17,094 bases of DNA from CAIUKX01 sp964580965 (GTDB lineage Bacteria; Bacteroidota; Bacteroidia; Flavobacteriales_D; Crocinitomicaceae), in NCBI GenBank assembly GCA_964580965.1, contig CAZOLZ010000047.1:1-17094 (forward strand). The letters run 5' to 3'. The position numbers and the translations under genes were made by a program. The notes beneath the pieces were generated by a model. It was given only the letters and a program-made list of their open reading frames with translations. It was not told the origin of the DNA and did not search any database. This document shows, piece by piece, positions 7,863 through 14,722 of the stretch (within the stretch, counting starts at the first letter, position 1; each line of letters starts with the position of its first letter).

Positions 7863-8789
7863 ATGATTTCTTTACAACAGATAAATTACATTTTAACTTT
7901 GGTTGAAACAAAACATTTTCAGCGTGCTAGTGAATTATGTTTTGTTACGCAACCCACTTTATCAATGCAATTAAAAAAAGCTGAGGAAGATTTGGGGTAT
8001 AAAATTTTTGATCGCGATACCAAAGAACTTTCTTTAACAAGTTTCGGAGAAAAATTAATTCCAATTTTAAGAGATGTCAATTATGAGACTCTTAAAATTC
8101 AAAAATTAGTTGATGAAATGAAAGGGAGTTTCAAAGAGGTTGTTCGGATCGGTTTAATTCCTACCATATCAACTTATTTAATTCCTGATTTATTTTCTGA
8201 ATGGAAAAAAATGTTCTCTGGAATTCAGATAATAATAAAAGAATTAAAATCACAAGATTTAGTAATTGCACTTGAAAATAAACAAGTTGATTTAGGAATT
8301 ATGGCTGGACCTTATGTAGCTAATTCCATTCGAACTATTCCTTTGTTTACAGAAGAGATAAAAGCTTATATTAATACGGATAAAGAAGATTTTGTTTTTA
8401 CCACAATGCTTACAGAATCACATCCATGGTTGTTAAGTCAGGGAAATTGTCTTCGAACTCAAATGGTTCATTTCTGTGATTTGAAAAAAAATAATGCGGA
8501 TGAATGGGATTATGAAGGAGGTAGTTTGGATGTATTGTTAGAAATGGTAAATCAGAATGGAGGATATACTCTAATACCAAAAGAATATGAAAAGCGTATT
8601 AGGTTTAATCAGCATTTTATTAAACGGATATACTCTCCTGATAAAAACGATGTTCCTGCTCGACAAGTAATAGCTATGACACCAGAGCGAAATTCAAAAT
8701 GGGATTTAGTTGAAAAGATTGTTAGATCAATTCAGTTATATTATGGGAATCAAGAAGATGTAAATTATCAAGTTTTAAGTTGGGAATAA
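7863..8789 (+). CDS. oxyR: LysR-family hydrogen-peroxide sensor/activator, OxyR-type
   Basis: A 308-residue LysR regulator. An N-terminal winged helix-turn-helix spans about residues 1-60 (including FQRASELCFVTQPTLSMQL), and the effector-binding domain starts near 90 (RIGLIPTISTYLIPDL). The decisive feature is CLRTQMVHFC: Cys196 and Cys205 are nine residues apart, as are the redox pair Cys199 and Cys208 of E. coli OxyR, in the same local context (CLRDQxxxFC). These form a disulfide on exposure to H2O2 and switch the activator on. The gene is divergent from a 2-Cys peroxiredoxin, its probable target, and LysR genes often repress themselves from the same region. TATATTTC at 7841, one base off the -7 consensus, could start a very short leader. 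The gene is convergent with the methyltransferase gene, with only 37 bases between the stop codons and no visible terminator. Confidence 0.92.
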   Translation: MISLQQINYILTLVETKHFQRASELCFVTQPTLSMQLKKAEEDLGYKIFDRDTKELSLTSFGEKLIPILRDVNYETLKIQKLVDEMKGSFKEVVRIGLIPTISTYLIPDLFSEWKKMFSGIQIIIKELKSQDLVIALENKQVDLGIMAGPYVANSIRTIPLFTEEIKAYINTDKEDFVFTTMLTESHPWLLSQGNCLRTQMVHFCDLKKNNADEWDYEGGSLDVLLEMVNQNGGYTLIPKEYEKRIRFNQHFIKRIYSPDKNDVPARQVIAMTPERNSKWDLVEKIVRSIQLYYGNQEDVNYQVLSWE

Positions 8790-8826
8790 TCTTATTTATG
8801 GGCCTGTCTTATTTGACTCATTTCGA

Positions 8827-9474
8827 CTATTCTTTAATTTTTCTTGCTATCATAATACCATCTCTTATTGGGAATAAAACATTTTGAACTCTTTCATCAT
8901 TTTGAACTTTGGTGTTAAATTCAATCAGTTTTTGTGTATCTCTGTCAGTTTTATTGTAATCCTCAGTTATTTTTCCTGACCATAATACGTTATCAGCCAT
9001 GATATAACCTCCAATTTTGACTTTAGAGAAAACCATATCGTAATAATCAGTGTAACTTTTTTTATCAGCATCAATAAAAACAATATCAAATTGTTCTTTT
9101 AGAGTTGGGATGATATTTTTAGCATCACCAATAAGTTGAATGATTTGATTTTTGTATGGTGAGTTTTCGAAGAAATCATTTGCGAAATCTTCAAGCTCTT
9201 CATTCACATCAATGGTGTAAAGTTTTCCTTCAGGGATTAACCCTTCAGCTAAACATAAAGCAGAGTAGCCAGTGTATGTTCCTATTTCTAAAACATTTTT
9301 TGGTTGAATCATATGGCTGAATAAACTCAATGCTCTGCCTTGTAAATGTCCACTTAACATTCTTGGTTTTAAAACTTCTACATGTGTTTTTCTGTTGAGT
9401 TGACTTAATAATTTAGGTTCATCTTCAGTATGCTGACAAACATAGTTGTCCAATTCTTTGCTAATAAATTCCAT
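8827..9474 (-). CDS. SAM-dependent O-methyltransferase, catechol/caffeoyl-CoA OMT family
   Basis: A class I methyltransferase of 215 residues, the usual length for the family (PF01596 type). The SAM-binding motif I is VLEIGTYTGYSALCLA (from about residue 61). The divalent-metal ligands typical of this family can be placed in FIDADKKSYTDYYD (Asp135) and ADNVLWSG (Asp161 and Asn162). The acceptor is unknown; bacterial members methylate catechol-like or other small hydroxylated molecules. It is the last gene of a tight operon with recF and a DUF721 gene (4-base gap upstream). That order may reflect co-transcription more than a shared pathway. No terminator is seen after the stop, and the convergent oxyR lies 37 bases away. 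Confidence 0.92.
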   Translation of the reverse strand: MEFISKELDNYVCQHTEDEPKLLSQLNRKTHVEVLKPRMLSGHLQGRALSLFSHMIQPKNVLEIGTYTGYSALCLAEGLIPEGKLYTIDVNEELEDFANDFFENSPYKNQIIQLIGDAKNIIPTLKEQFDIVFIDADKKSYTDYYDMVFSKVKIGGYIMADNVLWSGKITEDYNKTDRDTQKLIEFNTKVQNDERVQNVLFPIRDGIMIARKIKE

Positions 9475-9478
9475 GATT

Positions 9479-9781
9479 TTACTTAAAAAAAATGTCGTTA
9501 ATAATTGTTGAACCTGCTTTATCGTTAACTCGTTCGATTATTATTTTTTTTCCTTGAGCTAATTCATCCCTCATAACTGACGAGTCAATGGTTAAGAACA
9601 AAACTTTATTCTGAATATAAATTTCTTTAGTTCTATTTGCAACAGCTACTCCCATCATTTCTTCCCAAGAATTAAGGACTTCAATTTCTTTCATTTTACC
9701 ATCTAAACGGTAAGCTTTCATTAATTTTTCAATTAATTCACCAATTGACGCTTCGTTAGAATCTCTTTTAAACTCGTTCAT
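9479..9781 (-). CDS. DUF721 / DciA-family protein (probable replicative-helicase operator)
   Basis: A 100-residue protein with the DUF721 core: a helical N-terminus (IGELIEKLMKAYRLDGKMKE), the conserved Trp of NSWEEMMGVAVANRTKEIYI, a strand of KVLFLTIDSSV, then MRDELAQGKKIIIERVND. DUF721 proteins correspond to DciA, the loader/operator of the replicative helicase DnaB in bacteria without DnaC or DnaI. Actinobacterial members also sit beside recF, in the dnaA-dnaN-recF cluster. Here it lies 4 bases downstream of recF and 4 bases upstream of the methyltransferase gene, so it is almost certainly co-transcribed. The family match is clear by pattern. The helicase role in this organism is inferred from family and neighbourhood. 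Confidence 0.85.
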   Translation of the reverse strand: MNEFKRDSNEASIGELIEKLMKAYRLDGKMKEIEVLNSWEEMMGVAVANRTKEIYIQNKVLFLTIDSSVMRDELAQGKKIIIERVNDKAGSTIINDIFFK

Positions 9782-9785
9782 AATT

Positions 9786-10907
9786 TTAAACTGTTTGAAG
9801 TGTCTTCATTTCATTAATTTCTCCATTTTGAACAGCAAAATTTTTACAATCAAAACCGTTTTCAATGAATATTTTTTTAATTCGATTAAAGTCGGTATCT
9901 GTAACAAAAACTTGCCCGAAATGTTGTTGAGAAACTAATTCCATCAATCGTTTAACTCGTTCATTATCTAATTTATCAAAGATGTCGTCAAGTAATAGTA
10001 CTGGATTAACTCCAAGATGTTTTTTAAGCCATTCATATTGAGTTAATTTTAGCGCAATTAAAAATGATTTTTGTTGGCCTTGTGATCCAAACTTTTTTAC
10101 TGGATGACCTTTGATTGTAAACAGTAGATCATCTTTATGTATTCCTACATTTGAGTATTGAGAAAATGCATCTTTTTGTTCAAATTCAACTAATAAATCT
10201 TCCAAATGTCCATGGTTTAACTGAGATTTGTATCCAAGGTGTACATCTTCAGATTCAAGTCCAATGAGATTATAATTACGCTGAAATATAGGGATAAATT
10301 CTTCTAGAAATGCTTTTCGATCGTTGAAAATTAAATTGCCTAAATGACTCATTTGGTCATTCCAAATTTCGATTGATTCGCGATCAAAAAGGCGGTTTTC
10401 ATACATGTTTTTGAGTAATGCATTTCTTTGTTCAACTACTTTTTGATAGCGTTGTAAATTGTCTAAATATTTACGATTGAATTGAGAAATAATTCCATCC
10501 ATCCATTTTCTTCTCGTTTCACTTCCTTCAATTATTAAATCTCTGTCATAAGGTGAAATCATAACAGTAGGAAATTGACCAATATGATCAGCTAATTTTT
10601 CGTACTCATTTTTATTGCGTTTGAAAACTTTTTTAGCTCCATTTTTGACTGCACAATGAATATTGATTTCTTTTTCATCTTTTATCCAATTACCTTGGAT
10701 AACAAAAAAATGTTCGTTGAACCGAATGTTTTGTCGATCGATAGAATTTAAGTATGATTTACACATACTCAAATAATAAATAGCATCTAGTATATTTGTT
10801 TTACCTGATCCATTTGGTCCTGTAAAACAATTAATTCCATCAGATAGTGATAGTTCAATATCTTCATAATTTTTAAAATTAATGAGTTGGAGAGTTTTTA
10901 AATGCAT
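9786..10907 (-). CDS. recF: DNA replication and repair protein RecF
   Basis: An SMC-like ATPase of 373 residues that binds single-strand/double-strand DNA junctions and, with RecO and RecR, loads RecA at gaps. The N-terminus MHLKTLQLINFKNYEDIELS is classic. Walker A is GPNGSGKTN (30-38). The ABC signature region FGSQGQQKSF starts at 273, Walker B is LLLDD at 304-308, and the D-loop region DKLD is at 311-314. Unlike many bacteria, there is no dnaA or dnaN next to it; it heads a recF-DUF721-methyltransferase operon. The ATG at 10907 is supported by the N-terminal alignment. A TAATTTTG box only 4 bases upstream suggests a leaderless or nearly leaderless transcript, unless a farther promoter is used. 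Confidence 0.97.
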   Translation of the reverse strand: MHLKTLQLINFKNYEDIELSLSDGINCFTGPNGSGKTNILDAIYYLSMCKSYLNSIDRQNIRFNEHFFVIQGNWIKDEKEINIHCAVKNGAKKVFKRNKNEYEKLADHIGQFPTVMISPYDRDLIIEGSETRRKWMDGIISQFNRKYLDNLQRYQKVVEQRNALLKNMYENRLFDRESIEIWNDQMSHLGNLIFNDRKAFLEEFIPIFQRNYNLIGLESEDVHLGYKSQLNHGHLEDLLVEFEQKDAFSQYSNVGIHKDDLLFTIKGHPVKKFGSQGQQKSFLIALKLTQYEWLKKHLGVNPVLLLDDIFDKLDNERVKRLMELVSQQHFGQVFVTDTDFNRIKKIFIENGFDCKNFAVQNGEINEMKTLQTV

Positions 10908-10911
10908 AAAG

Positions 10912-10919
10912 CAAAATTA
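10912..10919 (-). promoter_or_regulatory. Candidate -7 box of the recF operon (TAATTTTG)
   Basis: Minus-strand TAATTTTG matches TAnnTTTG and ends 4 bases before the recF ATG, so transcription would begin at or next to the start codon. No other match is seen in the region shared with the divergent TPR gene. Confidence 0.45.
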
Positions 10920-11025
10920 AGGAATTAAACACATAAAAAAAATAAATCATAACATGAATCAAATTAAATGATTCTATAGTTTATAAGTTGTTTATTAATA
11001 TGAGCTGCTTATTCAAAAAAAAAAC

Positions 11026-11033
11026 TATTTTTG
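11026..11033 (+). promoter_or_regulatory. Candidate -7 box of the TPR-ribH-glmM operon (TATTTTTG)
   Basis: TATTTTTG, after a run of ten A, lies 19 bases before the ATG at 11053. It matches TAnnTTTG and is identical to the box before accA. Confidence 0.6.
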
Positions 11034-11052
11034 TGCGGTAAAATTTTAAGAA

Positions 11053-11685
11053 ATGTCAGAAAATAATACGGAATCAACACTTAAAGAACAATTTGAATCA
11101 AACAAAAGCTTAAAGCTAACAACTTACATTGTTGGAGGAGCTGTTTTATTAGTTATAGCATCATTTGTTTATTTTCAATTTATATGGACTCCAAACAACG
11201 AAAAATCAAAAGCATCTTATTTTGAAGCTTTAAATTATGCTGAAAAAGATTCTACAGATTTAGCTATTGACCTATTAAAGCCAGCAATAAAAAAATACGA
11301 TGGCAAAGTTGGAGGAGAAATTGCTCAATTTACATTAGCTCGTCAATTGATGGCTAAAGGTGAATTTTCAAAAGCAATAGAAGAGCTAAAAGGTGTTGAT
11401 TTAGGTGATGAATATTTGTCAGTTATGTCAATTGGGCTTCAGGGAGACTGTCTATCAGAGATGAAAAAATATGAAGCAGCTGAAACGATGTATATTAAAG
11501 CAGCTGAATTAGGAAATAATGACTTTATCTCTCCAATGTATTTTTTCAAAGCAGCGTTATGTGCTGAGAAAACAGGAGACTTGGAAACTGCTTTCCACTT
11601 ATACAAGAACATTGAAAATAACTTCAAAGATTTTGCAAATCAGAAGTCAATTAAAAAATATATAGCAAGAGTAAATAAAAAGTAA
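11053..11685 (+). CDS. Membrane-anchored tetratricopeptide-repeat protein (YfgM-like architecture)
   Basis: A 210-residue protein with a short charged N-terminus (1-21), one membrane segment at about 23-45 (LTTYIVGGAVLLVIASFVYF), and a C-terminal helical-repeat region from about 53 to 205. TPR-like helix pairs recur there, for example SYFEALNYAEK, AQFTLARQLMAKGEFSKAIEEL and ALCAEKTGDLETAFHLYKNI. There is no cleavable signal, so it is probably anchored in the inner membrane with the repeats outside the cytoplasm. The layout resembles E. coli YfgM, a partner of envelope chaperones, but I cannot show orthology. It is the first gene of the operon, 6 bases before ribH, and divergent from recF. Its function remains a guess from architecture. 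Confidence 0.85.
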   Translation: MSENNTESTLKEQFESNKSLKLTTYIVGGAVLLVIASFVYFQFIWTPNNEKSKASYFEALNYAEKDSTDLAIDLLKPAIKKYDGKVGGEIAQFTLARQLMAKGEFSKAIEELKGVDLGDEYLSVMSIGLQGDCLSEMKKYEAAETMYIKAAELGNNDFISPMYFFKAALCAEKTGDLETAFHLYKNIENNFKDFANQKSIKKYIARVNKK

Positions 11686-11691
11686 GAAATA

Positions 11692-12216
11692 ATGGCAACA
11701 GCAAATCGCAACTTGTCAGAATACAATAAGGATTTTGTTCCAAATGGTGCCGGTTTTAGAATCGGCATTGTTGTTTCTGAGTGGAATGATTCAATTACGT
11801 TGAATTTATTAAAAGGTGCTAAAGAAGCACTTTTAGAGAATGGTGTTAAAGAGGAGGATATCATGGTTCGTTTTGTTCCAGGAGCATTTGAACTACCTCT
11901 AGGAGCTCAGTTTATGTGTGAATATACAAATATAGATGGAGTGATAGCTATTGGTGTAGTTATACAAGGAGAGACAAAGCATTTCGATTATGTTTGTGAA
12001 GGAACAACTCAAGGGATTAAAGATGTTAACTTAGAATATAATACGCCTGTATCTTTTTGTGTTTTGACCGATAATAACATGCAGCAATCAATAGATCGTT
12101 CTGGAGGTAAACATGGAAATAAGGGAGTTGAATCTGCGATAGCATGCATGAAAATGATTGAATTAAAAAAAAGTTTTCAAAAAGTTAATGGAAGTACAAA
12201 CTTTAGTCAAAATTAG
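11692..12216 (+). CDS. ribH: 6,7-dimethyl-8-ribityllumazine synthase
   Basis: The penultimate enzyme of riboflavin synthesis: it condenses 5-amino-6-ribitylaminouracil with 3,4-dihydroxy-2-butanone 4-phosphate, usually as a hollow pentamer-based capsid. Signatures visible are GIVVSEWNDSIT (25-36), VPGAFELPL (62-70), IGVVIQGETKHFDYVC (87-102) with the catalytic His at about 97, and SGGKHGNKGVESA (137-149) with the phosphate-binding loop. At 174 residues it is slightly long, owing to an N-terminal extension of about 15-20 residues and a short polar tail. It lies between the TPR gene (6 bases) and the phosphomutase gene (5 bases). I see no FMN riboswitch before the operon and no other rib gene nearby. 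Confidence 0.97.
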   Translation: MATANRNLSEYNKDFVPNGAGFRIGIVVSEWNDSITLNLLKGAKEALLENGVKEEDIMVRFVPGAFELPLGAQFMCEYTNIDGVIAIGVVIQGETKHFDYVCEGTTQGIKDVNLEYNTPVSFCVLTDNNMQQSIDRSGGKHGNKGVESAIACMKMIELKKSFQKVNGSTNFSQN

Positions 12217-12221
12217 AACGA

Positions 12222-13607
12222 ATGACATTAATAAAATCGATATCAGGAATTAGAGGGACAATAGGAGGGAAGGTTGATCAAGGTTTAACTCCAATTGACG
12301 CTGTGAAATTTGCTTCTGCTTATGGAACATGGTTGAAAAATAGAAATAGTAACCAAAAATTAAAAGTTGTAATAGGAAGAGATGCTCGTATTTCAGGTGA
12401 GATGATTTCTAATTTAGTGATTTCAACTTTAGTAGGTTTGGGGATTGATGTAGTTAATTTAGATTTGTCCACAACACCAACTGTTGAAGTTGCTGTTGTA
12501 ATGGAAAATGCTCAAGGAGGAATTATTTTAACTGCGAGTCATAATCCAAAACAATGGAATGCTTTAAAATTATTGAATGAAAAAGGAGAATTTATTTCTG
12601 GTAAAGACGGAGAGGAAGTTTTAGCTATAGCTGAAAGTGAATCTTTCAATTTTGCTGAAGTTGATGATTTAGGTAAGGTTACACAAACAGACGGCTATCT
12701 ACAAAAACATATTGATGCAATTTTAGCATTACCACTAGTTGATGTCGAGGCTATTAAAGATGCAAATTTTTCTGTAGTTGTTGATGCAGTTAATTCTACA
12801 GGTGGTGTTTTTGTTCCTGCATTATTAGAGGCTCTAGGAGTAAATCAAATTGAAAAATTATATTGTGAGCCAACGGGACATTTTCCTCATAACCCAGAAC
12901 CATTACCAGAACATTTAACTGAGCTTTCAACAAAAGTCGTTGCTAAAAAAGCAGATTTAGGTATTACCGTTGATCCTGATGTTGATCGTTTAGCGTTGGT
13001 TTGTGAAGACGGTTCAATGTTTGGTGAAGAGTATACATTGGTTGCAGTAGCTGATTATGTTTTAACTCACAATCCTGGTCCAACAGTTTCAAATTTATCT
13101 TCAACAAGAGCTTTGAGGGATATAACAGAAAACAGAGGTTTAGTTTATCAAGCAGCGGCTGTAGGTGAAGTAAATGTTGTTGCCAAAATGAAAGAAGTTG
13201 GTGCTGTAATTGGAGGTGAAGGTAATGGTGGTATTATTTATCCTGAGTTACATTATGGCAGAGATTCATTAGTTGGTATCGCATTGTTTTTGTCACATTT
13301 AGCTCATAAAAAAATGAGTCTTTCAAATTTAAGGGATAGTTATCCAAAATATACGATTTCAAAAAATAAAATTGAATTAACACCTCAAATTGATGTTGAT
13401 GGAGTTTTGCTAAATATGGCAAATAAATATCAAGCTTTTGAAGTAGACACGATTGATGGTGTTAAAATATATATAGAAAAGGAATGGGTTCACTTACGTA
13501 AAAGTAATACTGAACCAATTATTCGAATTTATTCTGAGAGTGAAACTGAGCAAAAAGCGAATGATCTTGCTGTAAGAATAGTTGAGGAAATCAAGTCGTT
13601 TATTTAA
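12222..13607 (+). CDS. glmM: Phosphoglucosamine mutase (phosphohexomutase family)
   Basis: Alpha-D-phosphohexomutase of 461 residues that converts glucosamine-6-phosphate to glucosamine-1-phosphate for UDP-GlcNAc and peptidoglycan/LPS synthesis. The four active-site segments are in order: the phosphoserine loop TASHNPKQWNALK (Ser106), the metal loop DPDVDR (251-256), the sugar-specificity loop GEGNGG (332-337) and the phosphate-binding loop RKSNTEPIIR (426-435). The GEGNGG loop, rather than the GEQSGH type of E. coli GlmM, and the WNALK extension resemble the archaeal-type GlmM/phosphomannomutase branch that is also common in Bacteroidota. Activity on mannose or glucose phosphates therefore cannot be excluded. 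It is the last gene of the TPR-ribH operon and ends 4 bases before a large hairpin. Confidence 0.9.
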   Translation: MTLIKSISGIRGTIGGKVDQGLTPIDAVKFASAYGTWLKNRNSNQKLKVVIGRDARISGEMISNLVISTLVGLGIDVVNLDLSTTPTVEVAVVMENAQGGIILTASHNPKQWNALKLLNEKGEFISGKDGEEVLAIAESESFNFAEVDDLGKVTQTDGYLQKHIDAILALPLVDVEAIKDANFSVVVDAVNSTGGVFVPALLEALGVNQIEKLYCEPTGHFPHNPEPLPEHLTELSTKVVAKKADLGITVDPDVDRLALVCEDGSMFGEEYTLVAVADYVLTHNPGPTVSNLSSTRALRDITENRGLVYQAAAVGEVNVVAKMKEVGAVIGGEGNGGIIYPELHYGRDSLVGIALFLSHLAHKKMSLSNLRDSYPKYTISKNKIELTPQIDVDGVLLNMANKYQAFEVDTIDGVKIYIEKEWVHLRKSNTEPIIRIYSESETEQKANDLAVRIVEEIKSFI

Positions 13608-13611
13608 TTTT

Positions 13612-13656
13612 ATACTTGTTTTATTGGGACATTATACGTCCCAATAAAACAAGTAT
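13612..13656. terminator. 19-bp perfect hairpin between convergent glmM and ispE
   Basis: The arms 13612-13630 (ATACTTGTTTTATTGGGAC) and 13638-13656 are exact reverse complements with a 7-base loop ATTATAC. It begins 4 bases after the glmM stop and ends 5 bases before the ispE stop. Neither side has a U-tract, so it may be a bidirectional terminator of atypical form or a 3'-end stabilising structure. Confidence 0.75.
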
Positions 13657-13661
13657 CCAGT

Positions 13662-14468
13662 TTATATTTTACCAATGAATTCAAAAGCTTCAGAATAATC
13701 ATTTAAAGAGCTTTCAGGTTTTTCTTTGTAAATTCCAAATATAGTTGAACCACTTCCTGACATTGCAGCGAATAATGCTCCTTCATCATAGAATTTCTTT
13801 TTGATTTTTTTTAGTTCTGGGTGTTTCAAAAAAATTGATTTCTCAAAATCATTTGTGACTTTTTCTTGCCAAGAATGAATAGTGTTTTTTATGATTTTAT
13901 CTAATTCTATTTTTTCTGAAAACTGAACATTAGAATAAGCTTCTTTAGTGCCAACATGGATACCAATATTTAAAAGTTTAATGTAATAGCCATTTAAATT
14001 AAAGTTGATAGGTTTTAATATTTCTCCTCTTCCTGTTGCTAATTGAGTAGTATTTTTAATGAAGAAAGGACAGTCACTACCTAGTTTTGCTGCCATATTT
14101 TCTAAAACATTATCAGGTAGATTTAAATTGAAAATTTTATTTAAACCTAATAGAACATATGCAGCGTTAGAAGATCCACCTCCTAGTCCAGCTCCCATAG
14201 GTATGATTTTTTTTAGATGAATATTTACAGGTGGAATATTGTAGTATTCATGAAATAAACGATATGCTTTTACGCACAAATTATTTTCTGTTTCATCTGG
14301 GATCAGAATACCAGATTGTTCAAATGTGAAATTTTCGGATGGTACAATTTCTATTATATCAGTTAGAGGTATTGGAGTCATAACTGAGTTTAATTCATGA
14401 TACCCATCTTTCCTTTTGTTCAGAATATTTAATCCTAAGTTAATTTTAGCAGGAGGAAATAAAATCAT
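13662..14468 (-). CDS. ispE: 4-diphosphocytidyl-2-C-methyl-D-erythritol kinase
   Basis: A GHMP-family kinase of the non-mevalonate (MEP) isoprenoid pathway that phosphorylates the 2-hydroxyl of CDP-methylerythritol with ATP. The chosen ATG gives 268 residues and the standard opening MILFPPAKINLGLNI, with the conserved Lys8 of the AKIN segment. The ATP-binding GHMP loop MGAGLGGGSSNAA is at 91-103, with the catalytic Asp in LGSDCPFF at about 132. The C-terminal motif MSGSGSTIFGIY is present. An in-frame TTG at 14477 would add three residues (M-I-R), but the ATG at 14468 fits the family start better. Presence of ispE indicates the MEP rather than the mevalonate route. It is a single-gene unit, convergent with glmM through a shared hairpin. 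Confidence 0.96.
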   Translation of the reverse strand: MILFPPAKINLGLNILNKRKDGYHELNSVMTPIPLTDIIEIVPSENFTFEQSGILIPDETENNLCVKAYRLFHEYYNIPPVNIHLKKIIPMGAGLGGGSSNAAYVLLGLNKIFNLNLPDNVLENMAAKLGSDCPFFIKNTTQLATGRGEILKPINFNLNGYYIKLLNIGIHVGTKEAYSNVQFSEKIELDKIIKNTIHSWQEKVTNDFEKSIFLKHPELKKIKKKFYDEGALFAAMSGSGSTIFGIYKEKPESSLNDYSEAFEFIGKI

Positions 14469-14504
14469 ACGAATCAATTTTTTATAAATATCAGTTCAAA
14501 TTAT

Positions 14505-14512
14505 CAAACATA
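14505..14512 (-). promoter_or_regulatory. Candidate -7 box of ispE (TATGTTTG)
   Basis: Minus-strand TATGTTTG matches TAnnTTTG, 36 bases before the ispE ATG at 14468, giving a leader of about 30 bases. Confidence 0.5.
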
Positions 14513-14683
14513 CTAACTAGCTATTTATTAGTATTTTGATTTAAATGTAAAATACGAAGTGAAAGTATTACAAATCGAACTAAAGACATAAAGGTATAAA
14601 ACAAAAGGGGAGTTCATATAACTTTTAATAAAATAAGATTTTTGTTTATTATTTTTAAATAAAAATGATAGGTTAAAGCGAAG
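14513..14683. other. A/T-rich intergenic region between ispE and accA promoters
   Basis: The longest gap in the window (ispE to accA, about 250 bases). Apart from the two outward -7 boxes I see no open reading frame of note, no tRNA, no riboswitch-like conserved core and no strong hairpin. Confidence 0.6.
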
Positions 14684-14691
14684 TATTTTTG
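14684..14691 (+). promoter_or_regulatory. Candidate -7 box of accA (TATTTTTG)
   Basis: TATTTTTG matches TAnnTTTG, 31 bases before the accA ATG, and is identical to the box of the TPR-ribH-glmM operon. Confidence 0.6.
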
Positions 14692-14722
14692 TAACTTTCG
14701 CCTTTCAAATTGATTAATAAAA

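Noticed and set aside
11034..11052. Possible riboswitch (FMN) before the ribH operon
   Set aside because: Only about 20 bases of leader follow the candidate promoter box, with none of the conserved RFN core, so there is no room for an aptamer.
14469..14477. TTG start adding three residues to IspE
   Set aside because: The ATG at 14468 gives the usual IspE opening before the AKIN motif; the extension has no support.
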